64,000 nucleotides of DNA, taken from the NCBI RefSeq assembly GCF_904846705.1, contig NZ_CAJHBS010000002.1, positions 124,001-188,000 of the forward strand, given 5' to 3'. Under the pieces are notes generated by a model that saw only the letters and a program-made list of their open reading frames with translations, did no database searches and had not been told where the DNA came from. This document shows positions 45,420 through 55,312 of the stretch, in pieces; position 1 is the first letter of the stretch, and each line of letters opens with the position of its first letter. The position numbers and the translations under genes are program-made. This stretch comes from Psychrobacter sp. Pi2-52. Its GTDB lineage: Bacteria > Pseudomonadota > Gammaproteobacteria > Pseudomonadales > Moraxellaceae.

Positions 45420-47633
45420 ATGACATTATTGAACAATGAGCGAACGCTTGCCCACGAAGTGGTTGAAGACTCAAATCCTACTAATAATACTGACTTTCAG
45501 ACGATTATCAATCGTCGATTGAACCGCCGTAGTATCCTAAAAGGTGGCACAGGGTTGACTGCTGCTGCGTTTTTTGGCGCATTACCTTTGGTCGGTTGTA
45601 GTGAAGACGATAACAGTATTGCTGGTAATGACGATAATGCCGCTATCCCTGCACAAGGTGATTTGAAGCGTCCTGATACCTTAAAGTTTGAGGCAGTCGC
45701 GCATTCAACTGCTGAGACGATGACGGTCGCAGACGGCTATAAAGCAGAAATAATCTTGCCGCTTGGTACACCGCTGATGCCTGGTCTAGACGACTGGCGC
45801 GATAACCGTGAAAATTCAGCCGAGTCGTTTGAATGGCGCATGGGCGACAACCATGATGGCATGTGGTTCTTTGGCAAAAAAGGCAATGCGTACGATGCCA
45901 AAGCCCCAGAGAATGGCCTACTGGTTATGAATCATGAATACGTAAATAGTGAGGAGTTAAGCCCGTTTGGGTATGATGTCATCGAAGATAAAGATGCTGC
46001 GCCTTTATTTCAACGCAGCCGTCGGGCCAGCGATGTGCGCCGTGAAGTCAACTGCCATGGTGTGGCAGTGGTTGAGATGAAGCGCCGCGCAAATGGCATG
46101 GGCTATGAGATGGTACCTGACTCTAAATACAATCGCCGTATTACCAGTAGTACAACAGCACAATTGGCTGGCCCTGTGGCAGGCTCTGCTCTGGTCAAGA
46201 CCAAGTTTGATCCGACAGGCTATCAGACTCGCGGTATCAATAACAATTGCGGCGCAGGTCTGTCACCGTGGGGTACTTATTTGACGACCGAAGAGAACTT
46301 CTTGGGTGTGTTTGCCCGTGGACAAGATGCCAGCCAATTGAGCGCTGGTGATAACTATGCACGCGAGCGCTACGGTGCTGTGGAGGACTTCCCAGGTTGG
46401 GAGTATCTCTGGCATACCCCAGAGGCAAAGGATGCCAAAATAGCAGACGAGTTCTCACGCTGGGATATGACAGCTGTCGGTGCCAGTGCTGCGGAAGATT
46501 ATCGCTACGGCTTTAACACCTTCGGTTATATTACTGAGATTGACCCATTTGACCAAAACTCTATACCGCAAAAACGTACCGCACTGGGCCGATTCGCTCA
46601 TGAAAACTGTGCGTATGCTCCTGTTGAGCAAGGTAAGCCAGTGGTATTCTATATGGGTGATGACGCCCGAGGTGAGTACATTTATAAGTTTGTCTCCAAA
46701 GCGATGTGGTCAAACTCGGATATTGGCGGCGGACTAAAAGCAGGTGACAAATATCTGAATGATGGCACGCTATACGTCGCTATATTTAACGAAGATGGTA
46801 GCGGTGAGTGGAAAGCACTCGTCCATGGTCAAAATGGACTGGATGCTTTCAATAGTGTATTGCCATTCAATGGACAAGATGAAGTATTGGTCTTTGCTCG
46901 TGCAGCTGCCGATGCTGCTGGTGCTACCAAGATGGATCGACCTGAATGGGTATCGGTCAGCCCTATGACAGGTGATGTCTACGTGACATTGACCAATAAT
47001 AAATATCGCGGCGTACGTGACGACCAGCCTGTCTCAGCTTCCAATCCGCGTAGCTATCAGTCAAGCGGAAAAGCGCTTGGTAATGATAATGGCCATATCA
47101 TTCGCTGGGCAGAAATGGGCGGTGACCATGCTGCAACGAGCTTTGAGTGGGACATTTATCTGTTTGGTGCGCCAAGTGATTTATCGGCAGAAAACTTATC
47201 TCAGCTAAATGACAATAATGACTTCTCTTCACCTGATGGGCTATATTTTGACCCGCGCGGTGTCTTATGGATTCAGACAGATGACGGCGCTTACACCGAT
47301 ACCAGTAGCTGCATGTTGCTCGCGGCTCTACCAGGCAAAGTCAGTGATGGGTCGATGACGACCACATCGGCAGGGCAGTCAACCCGAGTCGGCACATCTG
47401 CTAGCAATGATAATATCAAACGATTCTTTGTTGGTCCTGAAGGATGCGAAGTAACAGGTATCACCATGGCACCAGATTTTAAGACACTGTTTATCAACAT
47501 TCAGCATCCCGGCAATACATGGGGCGCTGTCGCTGGTGGTAGTATTCCTCGCTCAGCGACTGTGATGATTACTCGCGAGGATGGTGATGTCATACTGGCA
47601 GAATCATTTGATACAGCTGATAGCACGACATAG
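45420..47633 (+). CDS. phoX: PhoX-family alkaline phosphatase, Tat-exported
   Basis: A 737-residue phosphatase of the PhoX/DUF839 family, which uses calcium and iron and releases phosphate from organic esters in the periplasm. The N-terminal NRRSILKGGTGLTAAAFFG is a twin-arginine signal, and Cys near residue 60 (PLVGCSED) suggests a lipoprotein or a Tat lipobox. Family blocks include NGLLVMNHEYVNSEELSPFGYD, RREVNCHGVAVVEM, GAGLSPWGTYLTTEENF, VSPMTGDVYVTLTNN, SPDGLYFDPRGVLWIQTDDG and FFVGPEGCEVTGITMAPD. AAGGTGA lies upstream. Five Pho-box-like repeats upstream suggest PhoB control. Confidence 0.93.
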   Translation: MTLLNNERTLAHEVVEDSNPTNNTDFQTIINRRLNRRSILKGGTGLTAAAFFGALPLVGCSEDDNSIAGNDDNAAIPAQGDLKRPDTLKFEAVAHSTAETMTVADGYKAEIILPLGTPLMPGLDDWRDNRENSAESFEWRMGDNHDGMWFFGKKGNAYDAKAPENGLLVMNHEYVNSEELSPFGYDVIEDKDAAPLFQRSRRASDVRREVNCHGVAVVEMKRRANGMGYEMVPDSKYNRRITSSTTAQLAGPVAGSALVKTKFDPTGYQTRGINNNCGAGLSPWGTYLTTEENFLGVFARGQDASQLSAGDNYARERYGAVEDFPGWEYLWHTPEAKDAKIADEFSRWDMTAVGASAAEDYRYGFNTFGYITEIDPFDQNSIPQKRTALGRFAHENCAYAPVEQGKPVVFYMGDDARGEYIYKFVSKAMWSNSDIGGGLKAGDKYLNDGTLYVAIFNEDGSGEWKALVHGQNGLDAFNSVLPFNGQDEVLVFARAAADAAGATKMDRPEWVSVSPMTGDVYVTLTNNKYRGVRDDQPVSASNPRSYQSSGKALGNDNGHIIRWAEMGGDHAATSFEWDIYLFGAPSDLSAENLSQLNDNNDFSSPDGLYFDPRGVLWIQTDDGAYTDTSSCMLLAALPGKVSDGSMTTTSAGQSTRVGTSASNDNIKRFFVGPEGCEVTGITMAPDFKTLFINIQHPGNTWGAVAGGSIPRSATVMITREDGDVILAESFDTADSTT

Positions 47634-47683
47634 ATAGATAAGCTGTGGCGTATATTAGGCACAACCAAAATGCTCACAACCAT

Positions 47684-47714
47684 AAAAATCCCAAGTTAAG
47701 GCTTGGGATTTTTT
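47684..47714 (+). terminator. phoX terminator
   Basis: AAAAATCCCAAG pairs with CTTGGGATTTTT around a six-base loop and is followed by more T. Confidence 0.9.
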
Positions 47715-47868
47715 ATTTTAATAATGATTTGATGGTTAAAGAGACCGTCTATCACTCATTTGGCTCTGCTAGTCGTCATCCCGCTCTAAAGTCAAACCAT
47801 TTACTTCTATTTGCTGCAGTTACAGGATAATATAGACCATTACTTTTTTCGCTGAATGTGCAAATATT

Positions 47869-49362
47869 ATGAGCAGTCCAAATGTGTTTTATAACGACAG
47901 TGTTAGTGACAGCGACGCTCAAAACGATAGCAGCTATACTCGTACTCACCATGAGCTCGATGCGCATTTTGTCCCAGATGCGAGTGTACCGCTACACAGT
48001 CATCTATATGAGCAAATCGACCAACTCGAAGCCATCGATATGGATGAACTGGTTAAGCTACTGGCAGATTCGGATGACAGTGATGAAATCAACAAAACAC
48101 CTGTATCTTTGGCTGATTTTTTTGAAGGATTGGCGCAGCTTGCCACCATGGGTGTGGTTGAGATTACAGAAATCGTAGAAGCTATCCACCGTGAAGTTAT
48201 TCTGCGTCCGCTAGGCCGCTTCAATGACAAACATTTAAACAAATGGTCGCGCGGATTTACTGGACGTATCTATGGCACGATACGTCATGTCATGCAGATG
48301 GTCGGTAATAATCTGGCGTCTGTACTACGCATATACAAAAACCTGATTCTCCAAAAGTCAGTGCAGCCACTACCAGACTCACTAAAAAAACTGGTGAATG
48401 TACTTAATGGTGTCATGGGTGACCATCTTGTCAATAATCAAAATGCGCTCGCCATTCCGATGATGCTATACACTCAAGACGGCAAGCCACAAAGTGAAGT
48501 GCTATCAGGCCGCATCGTTATTTTGTGCCATGGTCTATGTATGAGTCATTTGAGCTGGCAAGCCCAAACAGATAATGACTTAGGCGAGGCCATTCATATC
48601 AGCCAGCCTGATACCACGGTGCTGTATTTGGATTACAACACAGGTCGCCGTATCTCTCGTAGCGGCCGTAAATTCTCTCAATTGCTACAAGCGCTGGTCA
48701 ATGACAACCCGAATATCAGTCAGATAGACCTGGTCGGACATAGTATGGGCGGTTTGGTCTCTCGCAGTGCACTGTTTTATGGTGAGCAAGATCGTCTAGA
48801 CTGGATCAAGCGCGTTGGCAATCTCATCACGCTAGGTTCGCCGCATCATGGGGCAGTGCTTGAGCGTATCGGTAATTATGTGCAAGACATCATCGCCAAG
48901 CTGCCGTTTGCAGGCTCACTGGCTAAGCTCGGTGATATGCGCAGTGCCGGTATTATCGATCTGCGTCATGGCAGTATTCGTGATGCAGACTGGAAAGCAT
49001 TAGAAGGACGTAGCGTACTACCACAAGATTTCCGTCATCCTGCACGGCTGCCAAGTGGTATCAAAACCTATTTTATTGCCAGCGCTTTGCTTGAAACGCA
49101 TTATGATTCTAAGGTGACGGATCTGCTAGGGGATAGCTTGGTATCGGTGGCTTCAGCGTTAGGTGAAGATGACGCTGAGCATGCTTTGTTTGTGCCAGAT
49201 GGTCATAAAGCCGTGTTTTATGGTGTTAATCATATGAACTTGATTCATAGTAGACGAGTGCGTGAGCAGGTTGTTGAATGGCTACTTGATAATGGTCGAA
49301 GTGACTACGCCGGACGTCCGCGCATACACTCTTATCCTAGAAGTTTAGATGTAGCGGTGTAG
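47869..49362 (+). CDS. Alpha/beta-hydrolase lipase/esterase (PGAP1-like)
   Basis: A 497-residue hydrolase. The first 200 residues are helical with no recognised domain. The alpha/beta-hydrolase core starts at about 218 with RIVILCHGLCMSHLSWQ (oxyanion region) and has the nucleophile elbow VGHSMGGLVSRSALFYG and the segment NLITLGSPHHGAVLER typical of PGAP1/lipase families. A late His is in YGVNHMNLIHS. No signal peptide is evident, so a cytosolic or membrane-associated ester hydrolase is likely. The substrate is unknown. Confidence 0.85.
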   Translation: MSSPNVFYNDSVSDSDAQNDSSYTRTHHELDAHFVPDASVPLHSHLYEQIDQLEAIDMDELVKLLADSDDSDEINKTPVSLADFFEGLAQLATMGVVEITEIVEAIHREVILRPLGRFNDKHLNKWSRGFTGRIYGTIRHVMQMVGNNLASVLRIYKNLILQKSVQPLPDSLKKLVNVLNGVMGDHLVNNQNALAIPMMLYTQDGKPQSEVLSGRIVILCHGLCMSHLSWQAQTDNDLGEAIHISQPDTTVLYLDYNTGRRISRSGRKFSQLLQALVNDNPNISQIDLVGHSMGGLVSRSALFYGEQDRLDWIKRVGNLITLGSPHHGAVLERIGNYVQDIIAKLPFAGSLAKLGDMRSAGIIDLRHGSIRDADWKALEGRSVLPQDFRHPARLPSGIKTYFIASALLETHYDSKVTDLLGDSLVSVASALGEDDAEHALFVPDGHKAVFYGVNHMNLIHSRRVREQVVEWLLDNGRSDYAGRPRIHSYPRSLDVAV

Positions 49363-49380
49363 TGATTTAATGATAAAAAC

Positions 49381-49416
49381 AAAACCCCTCAAGCATCACA
49401 CTTGAGGGGTTTTTTA
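49381..49416. terminator. Bidirectional terminator lipase/hslO
   Basis: AAAACCCCTCAAG pairs with CTTGAGGGGTTTT around a nine-base loop, with A and T flanks serving both convergent genes. Confidence 0.92.
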
Positions 49417-49445
49417 TAAACACTGATTTATAGTAAGTAAGAAAC

Positions 49446-50426
49446 TTACTCAGCAAATATCGCTGCTACATCATCTTTATTAAACTTATAGACTTCACCG
49501 CAGAATCCGCAATCCATCTCAAACGTCCCGCCTTGCTCTTCGACGATATCTAACGCTTCTGCTTCGCCGATTTGCTCGATTGCCATTTCACACTTCTCGC
49601 GTGAGCAAGTGCAACCAAATGATAGAGGCGCAGGCTCAGGTGCCACGATGTTTTCTTCGTGATACAAGCGATAGAGTATTTCGTTAGCATCCAGCGTTGT
49701 TAGCTCTTCTGCTTTTACCGTGCGCGTCAATACAGACAAGCGCGTCCATAAATCATCATCGATACCCGCATCTTGGTTTTGCTCAACTTCAGACGTTTCT
49801 TCAGCAGTACGCGGTAGCATTTGTACCAAGATACCACCAGCTTGCAGGCCATCAGATGCTAAGTTAATCAACGTTGGAATCTGGGCTGATTGCTTTTGAT
49901 AATGCGCTAAGCAGTCCGCTAGATTGTCATGGCTACGCTCAACGATACCTTGGTATGGTTCACCGCCATCAGGCTGAATATTGATAAACAATACGCCTTG
50001 TCCCATCGCACCAAGTTCAGCAAACGCTTCTTTGGCATGGATCATATTGTCCCACGCTTGTACTTGCTCATCCGTCTCGCCTTTCCAGCTAGCAAGCGCA
50101 CGAATGATACCGTCTTGATCGCATTCTGCCATCGCCCAGTTTAGTAAGCTGTCACTGTCTGATGACTGCAACTGAATAGATAGGCGACCGTTAATTTTGA
50201 CCGTACTGATTAGCAAACTCGCTGCGGTCAGCATCTCACCCAATAAACGTTTAATGGCTTCGGGGTACGGCTTTTGCGCAATCGTGCTCGCGTAGCTGCG
50301 TGATAGGCGTACTACATCACCGCGCACAGGAGAGTCTTCAACAAAGAAACGTTGGCGAATGTCGTTGCTGCCATGGTTGCCAGTAGTTTGGCTGTCCGTA
50401 TGTGGGACTTGGATATCTTGAGTCAT
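49446..50426 (-). CDS. hslO: Redox-regulated chaperone Hsp33
   Basis: A 326-residue cytosolic holdase activated by oxidation. The N-terminal domain has VRGDVVRLSRSYASTIAQKPYPEAIKRLLGEMLTAASLL and the middle region ends in LQAGGILVQMLP. The C-terminal zinc centre is complete: Cys272 and Cys274 (CTC) with Cys306 and Cys309 (CGFC). A fifth Cys (279) lies close by and is unusual. Two short acidic inserts make it longer than E. coli Hsp33 (292). The ribosome-binding site is weak. Confidence 0.93.
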   Translation of the reverse strand: MTQDIQVPHTDSQTTGNHGSNDIRQRFFVEDSPVRGDVVRLSRSYASTIAQKPYPEAIKRLLGEMLTAASLLISTVKINGRLSIQLQSSDSDSLLNWAMAECDQDGIIRALASWKGETDEQVQAWDNMIHAKEAFAELGAMGQGVLFINIQPDGGEPYQGIVERSHDNLADCLAHYQKQSAQIPTLINLASDGLQAGGILVQMLPRTAEETSEVEQNQDAGIDDDLWTRLSVLTRTVKAEELTTLDANEILYRLYHEENIVAPEPAPLSFGCTCSREKCEMAIEQIGEAEALDIVEEQGGTFEMDCGFCGEVYKFNKDDVAAIFAE

Positions 50427-50801
50427 AAGTCATTTGTAGTATAGAGAAGTTGTTTGCTTTATGGGGATTACTGCCAATTTATCAATCTCACTTAGTAGAC
50501 TGTTTTGACGATTATAAGCAGCAAAGGTTAATAACGAGCTTAAAAAACCAAGCAGCTGTTTGTACAAAGCTCTGAGTAGATAGCCGCTATGAGCCATCAA
50601 TTTATAGTTAGAATATAAATATATTCATAAATATGTATTCTCTCAAAAAAAATCACCCTCTACTGCAAATTTGTTGTACAGTAACATTAAGTTGCATTGT
50701 GATAAACAACAGCAACAACCGTACGGATGCGGGGCAGTCGGGTCAATCAGACCTATGTCGTCCAAGCACTCACTCAATCTTGCGATAAAAGGATGTATTT
50801 C
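50427..50801. other. Divergent promoter region hslO/gltI
   Basis: A 375-base AT-rich gap between divergent hslO and gltI. The gltI frame stays open upstream to 50727 but without signal-peptide character. No clear operator was recognised. Confidence 0.45.
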
Positions 50802-51776
50802 ATGACATACTCATTTTCCAAACCGTTGACTTTAGCTGCTGTTATGGCATTAGGCTTAGCGGGATGTAACAACAGTAGCCAAACCAGCACTGATGCGCCA
50901 GCAGATGATGCAACGACGACCGAAGCCACGACCAACGGTACGCTACAGAAAATCAAAGACTCTGGCACTATCGTTGTCGGTCACCGTGATTCCTCTATTC
51001 CTTTCTCTTATATCGCTGATGATCCTAACCAACCGATTGGCTATGCTCACGACTTGGAAATGAAAGTGGTTGAAGCCGTTAAGCAAAAGCTAAATATGCC
51101 AGACCTCAACGTTCGCTATAACCTAATCACTTCGCAGACTCGTATCCCATTGGTACAAAACGGCACGGTAGATTTTGAGTGTGGCTCAACCACCAATAAC
51201 GAAGAACGTCAAAAGCAAGTCGCATTCTCTAATGGCTTCTTTGAAATTGGCACGCGTCTATTGACCAAAAAAGACTCTGGTATTCAAGATTTTGAAGACC
51301 TAAAAGGCAAAACTCTGGTAACGACAGCAGGCACGACTTCGGAGCGTTATATCCGTCAGTACAATGATGATAATAAAATGGATACCAATATCATCTCAGC
51401 AAAAGATCATGGCGAAGGCTTCCTAATGCTAGAGAATGGCCGCGCTGATGCCTTTATGATGGATGATGTATTGCTTGCAGGCGAAAAAGCCAAAGCAAAA
51501 AATCCTGATGAGTGGGTCATCGTCGGTACGCCGCAATCGTTTGAAATCTATGGTTGTATGATGCGTAAAGATGATCCTGAATTCAAAGCTGTGGTCGATG
51601 AAGCACTTGCTAATGTCTTTAGTTCAGGCGAAATCAATAGCATTTATGACAAGTGGTTCTTGAACCCAATCCCGCCAAAGAACGTCAATCTAAACTTTGA
51701 GATGTCAGACAACTTAAAGGCCTTGATTGCCAATCCGCATGACAGCGCTCAGCCTAAAGAAGCAGCAGCGCAGTAA
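50802..51776 (+). CDS. gltI: Glutamate/aspartate ABC transporter binding lipoprotein
   Basis: A 324-residue receptor of the GltI family. The signal PLTLAAVMALGLAGC ends in a lipobox LAGC, so it is lipid-anchored, unlike the soluble E. coli GltI. SGTIVVGHRDSSIPFSYI, VRYNLITSQTRIPLVQNGTVDFECGSTTN and KGKTLVTTAGTTSERYIRQYN are the diagnostic blocks. The start at 50802 puts AAGG ten bases upstream; a longer frame from 50727 lacks support. It heads the gltIJKL operon. Confidence 0.94.
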   Translation: MTYSFSKPLTLAAVMALGLAGCNNSSQTSTDAPADDATTTEATTNGTLQKIKDSGTIVVGHRDSSIPFSYIADDPNQPIGYAHDLEMKVVEAVKQKLNMPDLNVRYNLITSQTRIPLVQNGTVDFECGSTTNNEERQKQVAFSNGFFEIGTRLLTKKDSGIQDFEDLKGKTLVTTAGTTSERYIRQYNDDNKMDTNIISAKDHGEGFLMLENGRADAFMMDDVLLAGEKAKAKNPDEWVIVGTPQSFEIYGCMMRKDDPEFKAVVDEALANVFSSGEINSIYDKWFLNPIPPKNVNLNFEMSDNLKALIANPHDSAQPKEAAAQ

Positions 51777-51873
51777 CGCTCATTGTCCCTCAACATAGCT
51801 TGCCTATACGTTCAGATAACCAGTAATTTTATTTGACGTATAGGCTTATCAATCGTTGCTCGGAGAGACAACC

Positions 51874-52620
51874 ATGAATTATAGCTGGAACTGGGGTGTG
51901 CTCTTTGAGCAGACTGGTATTGGCAACGAGCTCTACATCCATTGGATGATCACTGGTCTTGGCTGGCTGCTATTGATTGGCAGTATCGCATGGGCCATTG
52001 CGATGGTCGTCGGTACTATCTTCGGTATCATGCGTACTTTGCCCAACAAGACTGCTCGTGCAATCGGTACGGCTTATGTGACATTTTTTCGTAATATTCC
52101 ACTGCTTGTTCAACTGTTCTTTTGGTTTTATATCGCGCCTGGCTGGCTCACGCCGACGATACAAGAATGGTGGTATAAGGATTTGTCTCCGAATACCTCA
52201 GCCATGTTATCAGCCAGTATTGGTTTGGGCTTATTTACCGCTGCTCGTATCGTTGAACAGGTACGGACGGGTATTGAGTCATTACCAGATGGACAGATTA
52301 ACGCGGCCTATGCGTTAGGGTTTAGCATTCCACAAGTCTATAAAGAAGTACTGCTACCGCAGGCATTTCGTATTATCTTGCCACCGCTCAGCTCTGAGCT
52401 AACGAACTGTTTCAAAAACGCTTCTGTGGCCTCGCTTGTGGGGGTAATGGAGCTGATTAGCCAAACCAAAACCATCAGCGAATACACTCAAAATAGTATC
52501 GAGATATATACTTATGCGATGATTATTTATTTGGTTTTCAATTTATCCTTGATCGCTATTATGGGATTGATTGAACGTAAATTGCGTGTGCCTGGGCTTA
52601 TTGCGGGAGGTCAGAAATGA
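51874..52620 (+). CDS. gltJ: Glutamate/aspartate ABC transporter permease
   Basis: A 248-residue inner-membrane protein with about five membrane segments. MNYSWNWGVLFEQTGIGNELYIHWM is the GltJ N-terminus. YVTFFRNIPLLVQLFFWFY, QINAAYALGFSIPQVYKEVLLPQAFRIILP (EAA loop) and VASLVGVMELISQTKTISEYT confirm it. GGAGA lies upstream of the ATG. The stop overlaps the gltK start by ATGA, so the pair is translationally coupled. Confidence 0.94.
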   Translation: MNYSWNWGVLFEQTGIGNELYIHWMITGLGWLLLIGSIAWAIAMVVGTIFGIMRTLPNKTARAIGTAYVTFFRNIPLLVQLFFWFYIAPGWLTPTIQEWWYKDLSPNTSAMLSASIGLGLFTAARIVEQVRTGIESLPDGQINAAYALGFSIPQVYKEVLLPQAFRIILPPLSSELTNCFKNASVASLVGVMELISQTKTISEYTQNSIEIYTYAMIIYLVFNLSLIAIMGLIERKLRVPGLIAGGQK

Positions 52621-53285
52621 ATATGACCGAATTGGCAACAGCCTATCCTGGTTTGATGGGCGGCATGATTACCACCTTAAAAGTGCTGTTTTTGGCTATT
52701 TTGGGCGGTATCAGTTTGGGTACGATACTAGCGTTGATGCGCTTGTCAGGTATCAAAGCGCTTGAGATTCCAGCCAAGCTATACGTCAATTACTTCCGCT
52801 CTGTGCCACTGCTACTGGTACTGCTATGGTTCTACTTTGCTGTACCGATGATTTATCTTTGGGTAGCGGGTAAGTACCTGCAACTCGATGCTGCATTTGC
52901 CTCTTGTGTGGTCGCATTTATGATGTTTGAGGCCGCTTATTTCTCAGAAGTAGTGCGTGCTGGTATTCAGTCGATTGGTAGCGGGCAGGTCAACGCAGCC
53001 AAAGCGCTCGGTATGACTTATGGGCAGACCATGCGTCTGGTTATTTTGCCACAAGCCTTTCGTAAGATGCTGCCATTGATTTTGCAGCAATGTATTATCT
53101 TATTCCAAGATACGACATTGGTATTTGCGATTGGTTTGACAGACTTTTTCCGCGCAGCCTACGTTCGAGGTGAGCTAATGGGTTTACTCACGCCGTATAT
53201 CCTAGGTGCTGGTGCTGTCTATTTTGTGATTAGCTTAAGTGCTTCTATCGGCGTACAACAATTACAAAAGCGTTTGCGGTTTTAA
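52617..53285 (+). CDS. gltK: Glutamate/aspartate ABC transporter permease
   Basis: A 222-residue partner of GltJ. GGMITTLKVLFLAILGGISLGTILALMRL starts it. YVNYFRSVPLLLVLLWFYFAVP and GQVNAAKALGMTYGQTMRLVILPQAFRKMLP (EAA loop) are the diagnostic blocks. ATGA overlaps the gltJ stop. A 112-base gap separates it from gltL. Confidence 0.94.
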   Translation: MNMTELATAYPGLMGGMITTLKVLFLAILGGISLGTILALMRLSGIKALEIPAKLYVNYFRSVPLLLVLLWFYFAVPMIYLWVAGKYLQLDAAFASCVVAFMMFEAAYFSEVVRAGIQSIGSGQVNAAKALGMTYGQTMRLVILPQAFRKMLPLILQQCIILFQDTTLVFAIGLTDFFRAAYVRGELMGLLTPYILGAGAVYFVISLSASIGVQQLQKRLRF

Positions 53286-53397
53286 AATAGTTATTTTTAT
53301 ACGGCTTGCGCTTTTGAGTGTTGAGAGCTTGATTTGAATGTTTGATTTACCTTTTTTAAATAATGATTATCGAAAATAATGTGGTTAGGAGCCAGTG

Positions 53398-54201
53398 ATG
53401 AGCAATGCTGATACGTACTTAAATGCCTTTGGCGGGCTGGTTACCAATAGTGGTCATGCTAGTGATGAGATGGTCATCGAGATATCTAATGTCAGCAAAT
53501 GGTACGGCGACTTTCAAGTACTAACTGACTGTACTGCCCACGTGCATAAAGGGGACGTGGTCGTCGTTTGTGGCCCTTCAGGTAGTGGTAAATCGACGCT
53601 GATTAAGACAGTCAATGGACTTGAGCCTTTTCAAAAAGGTAACATCATGGTCAACGGCATCTCTGTCGGTGATTCAAAAACAAATCTGCCTAAACTACGT
53701 AGCCGTGTCGGTATGGTGTTTCAGCATTTTGAATTGTTTCCGCATTTGACCATTATTGACAATTTGACAGTGGCTCAGATTAAGGTCTTGGGCCGTAAAG
53801 AAAGTGAGGCGAAGCAAAAGGCTATGGCGTATCTCGACCGTGTTGGTCTGACGGTACAAGCGGCGAAATACCCAGCCGAGCTCTCTGGCGGTCAGCAGCA
53901 GCGGGTGGCGATTGCACGCGCACTGGCTATGGATCCTGTGGCGATGCTCTTTGATGAGCCAACCTCCGCGCTTGATCCTGAGATGATTCAAGAGGTGCTA
54001 GATGTAATGGTCGAGCTGACTCGTGACGGTATGACCATGATGTGCGTGACGCATGAGATGGGCTTTGCCAGTCAGGTAGCCAATCGTATTATCTTCATGG
54101 ATGAAGGGCATATCGTAGAAAACTGTAGTAAGGATGAGTTTTTTGAAGGGGCAAAAAGTGACCGTGCGCAGATGTTCTTATCGAAGATTTTAAATCATTA
54201 A
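53398..54201 (+). CDS. gltL: Glutamate/aspartate ABC transporter ATP-binding protein
   Basis: A 267-residue ATPase of the GltL family. Walker [14 protein letters not shown]-loop FQHFELFPHLT, signature [15 protein letters not shown], Walker [12 protein letters not shown] and H-loop CVTHEMGFA. The N-terminal extension of about 25 residues before EISNVSKWYGDFQ is not part of the domain. ATG 53398 is preferred, with AGGA seven bases upstream; GTG one codon earlier is possible. A strong terminator follows. Confidence 0.93.
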   Translation: MSNADTYLNAFGGLVTNSGHASDEMVIEISNVSKWYGDFQVLTDCTAHVHKGDVVVVCGPSGSGKSTLIKTVNGLEPFQKGNIMVNGISVGDSKTNLPKLRSRVGMVFQHFELFPHLTIIDNLTVAQIKVLGRKESEAKQKAMAYLDRVGLTVQAAKYPAELSGGQQQRVAIARALAMDPVAMLFDEPTSALDPEMIQEVLDVMVELTRDGMTMMCVTHEMGFASQVANRIIFMDEGHIVENCSKDEFFEGAKSDRAQMFLSKILNH

Positions 54202-54604
54202 ATACACTTTGATTTACGATTGTTTATAGCAGTATTTCTAAGATAAAGACATGTTCTAAAGCTTACTTTTCTTTCCACTACTAATAATTATATAAAGCGC
54301 CCTATTAAAGACAGTTAAACGCTATCTTTAATAGGGCGCTTTGTATTGAGCTTTTTTTGTATATCTATTTGAAAAACGATTTAGAGCCTATGATATTTAC
54401 TCTCAAGGTATTTAAAGAAGAGATCTTTAAGACTATAAAGCTGTTGAAAATAGAGCGGGAATAGTCGCAGGATTAGAGAAATCGCAAACGGTAAAGGCAG
54501 ATGAAATGGCTCATCTGATTAATCAAATAAATTTAAAAAGGTAATAATCGTAATATAGATAAACTTAATTTAATTTAACGCTATCAACTGAATTAGGATT
54601 GAAT
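54202..54604 (+). other. Gap after gltL with terminator and a possible gene remnant
   Basis: A 403-base gap. After the terminator at 54294, the plus-strand frame 54431-54544 reads DYKAVENRAG, then IVAGLEKSQTVKADEMAHLI, then NQINLKR and a stop. It lacks a usable start and is preceded by a stop. This may be the tail of a decayed gene, but the source is not recognised. Confidence 0.35.
54294..54343 (+). terminator. gltIJKL terminator
   Basis: AAAGCGCCCTATTAAAGA pairs exactly (18 bases) with TCTTTAATAGGGCGCTTT around a 13-base loop. Confidence 0.9.
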
Positions 54605-55213
54605 ATGACGCTAAAACGAACCGTCGGCATACTACTGTTCAATGAAGTAGAAGTATTGGATTTTGCAGGACCTTTTGAGGTGTTTTCACTGGCTGAAAAT
54701 GCTACCCCTGCTAGTGATGATAAGTACTTTGAGGTTATCACTATTGCTGAGCATCAAGCTCCAATATTCGCTAGAAACGGTCTACAAGTCATTCCTGACT
54801 ATAGTTTTGCCAATCATTCAGACATTGATGTATTAATCGTCCCCGGTGGATACGGTGCCGAAAAAACAGAAATATATAATAAGGTGGTAATTGATTGGAT
54901 TATCACTCAAGCAAGTTTGGCAGAGCTGACGCTTTCAGTGTGTACAGGAGCGTTGCTGTTGGCTAAGGCAGGTTTGCTAGCTGGTAAGTCAGCAACCACG
55001 CACTGGATGGATTTGGATAATTTAGCATCCTATCCTGATATCGATGTGATCTCGCATACTCGTTTTGTAGATGCTAGTGATGATACTGGTAATATAATCA
55101 CATCAGCGGGGATAAGCGCAGGCATCCATGCAAGTCTATACTGTATAGAAAAATTAATAGATAGTGAAACCATGCGTGCAACAGCACATCGCATGGAGTT
55201 CGATATTGACTAA
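54605..55213 (+). CDS. DJ-1/PfpI (GATase1-like) family protein
   Basis: A 202-residue single-domain protein. VGILLFNEVEVLDFAGPFEVFSL is the family N-terminus. The nucleophile elbow is LSVCTGALLLAKAGLL with Cys in VCTGA, and SATTHWMDLDNLA and ITSAGISAGIHASLYCIEKL are typical of the GlxA/isonitrile-hydratase-like branch lacking the AraC domain. The Glu near residue 16 (NEVEVLD) is the usual partner of the Cys. The function is unknown. AGGA lies upstream of ATG 54605; the TTG two codons earlier is less likely. Confidence 0.87.
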   Translation: MTLKRTVGILLFNEVEVLDFAGPFEVFSLAENATPASDDKYFEVITIAEHQAPIFARNGLQVIPDYSFANHSDIDVLIVPGGYGAEKTEIYNKVVIDWIITQASLAELTLSVCTGALLLAKAGLLAGKSATTHWMDLDNLASYPDIDVISHTRFVDASDDTGNIITSAGISAGIHASLYCIEKLIDSETMRATAHRMEFDID

Positions 55214-55312
55214 GTGAATTGTTAGATAGGTGAGTGAATGGCTGTTTACTGATACAATAGCGGTCAATATTTTTGATAATTAAAATAATTCATAAACTAT
55301 CTTGGAGTTTAT

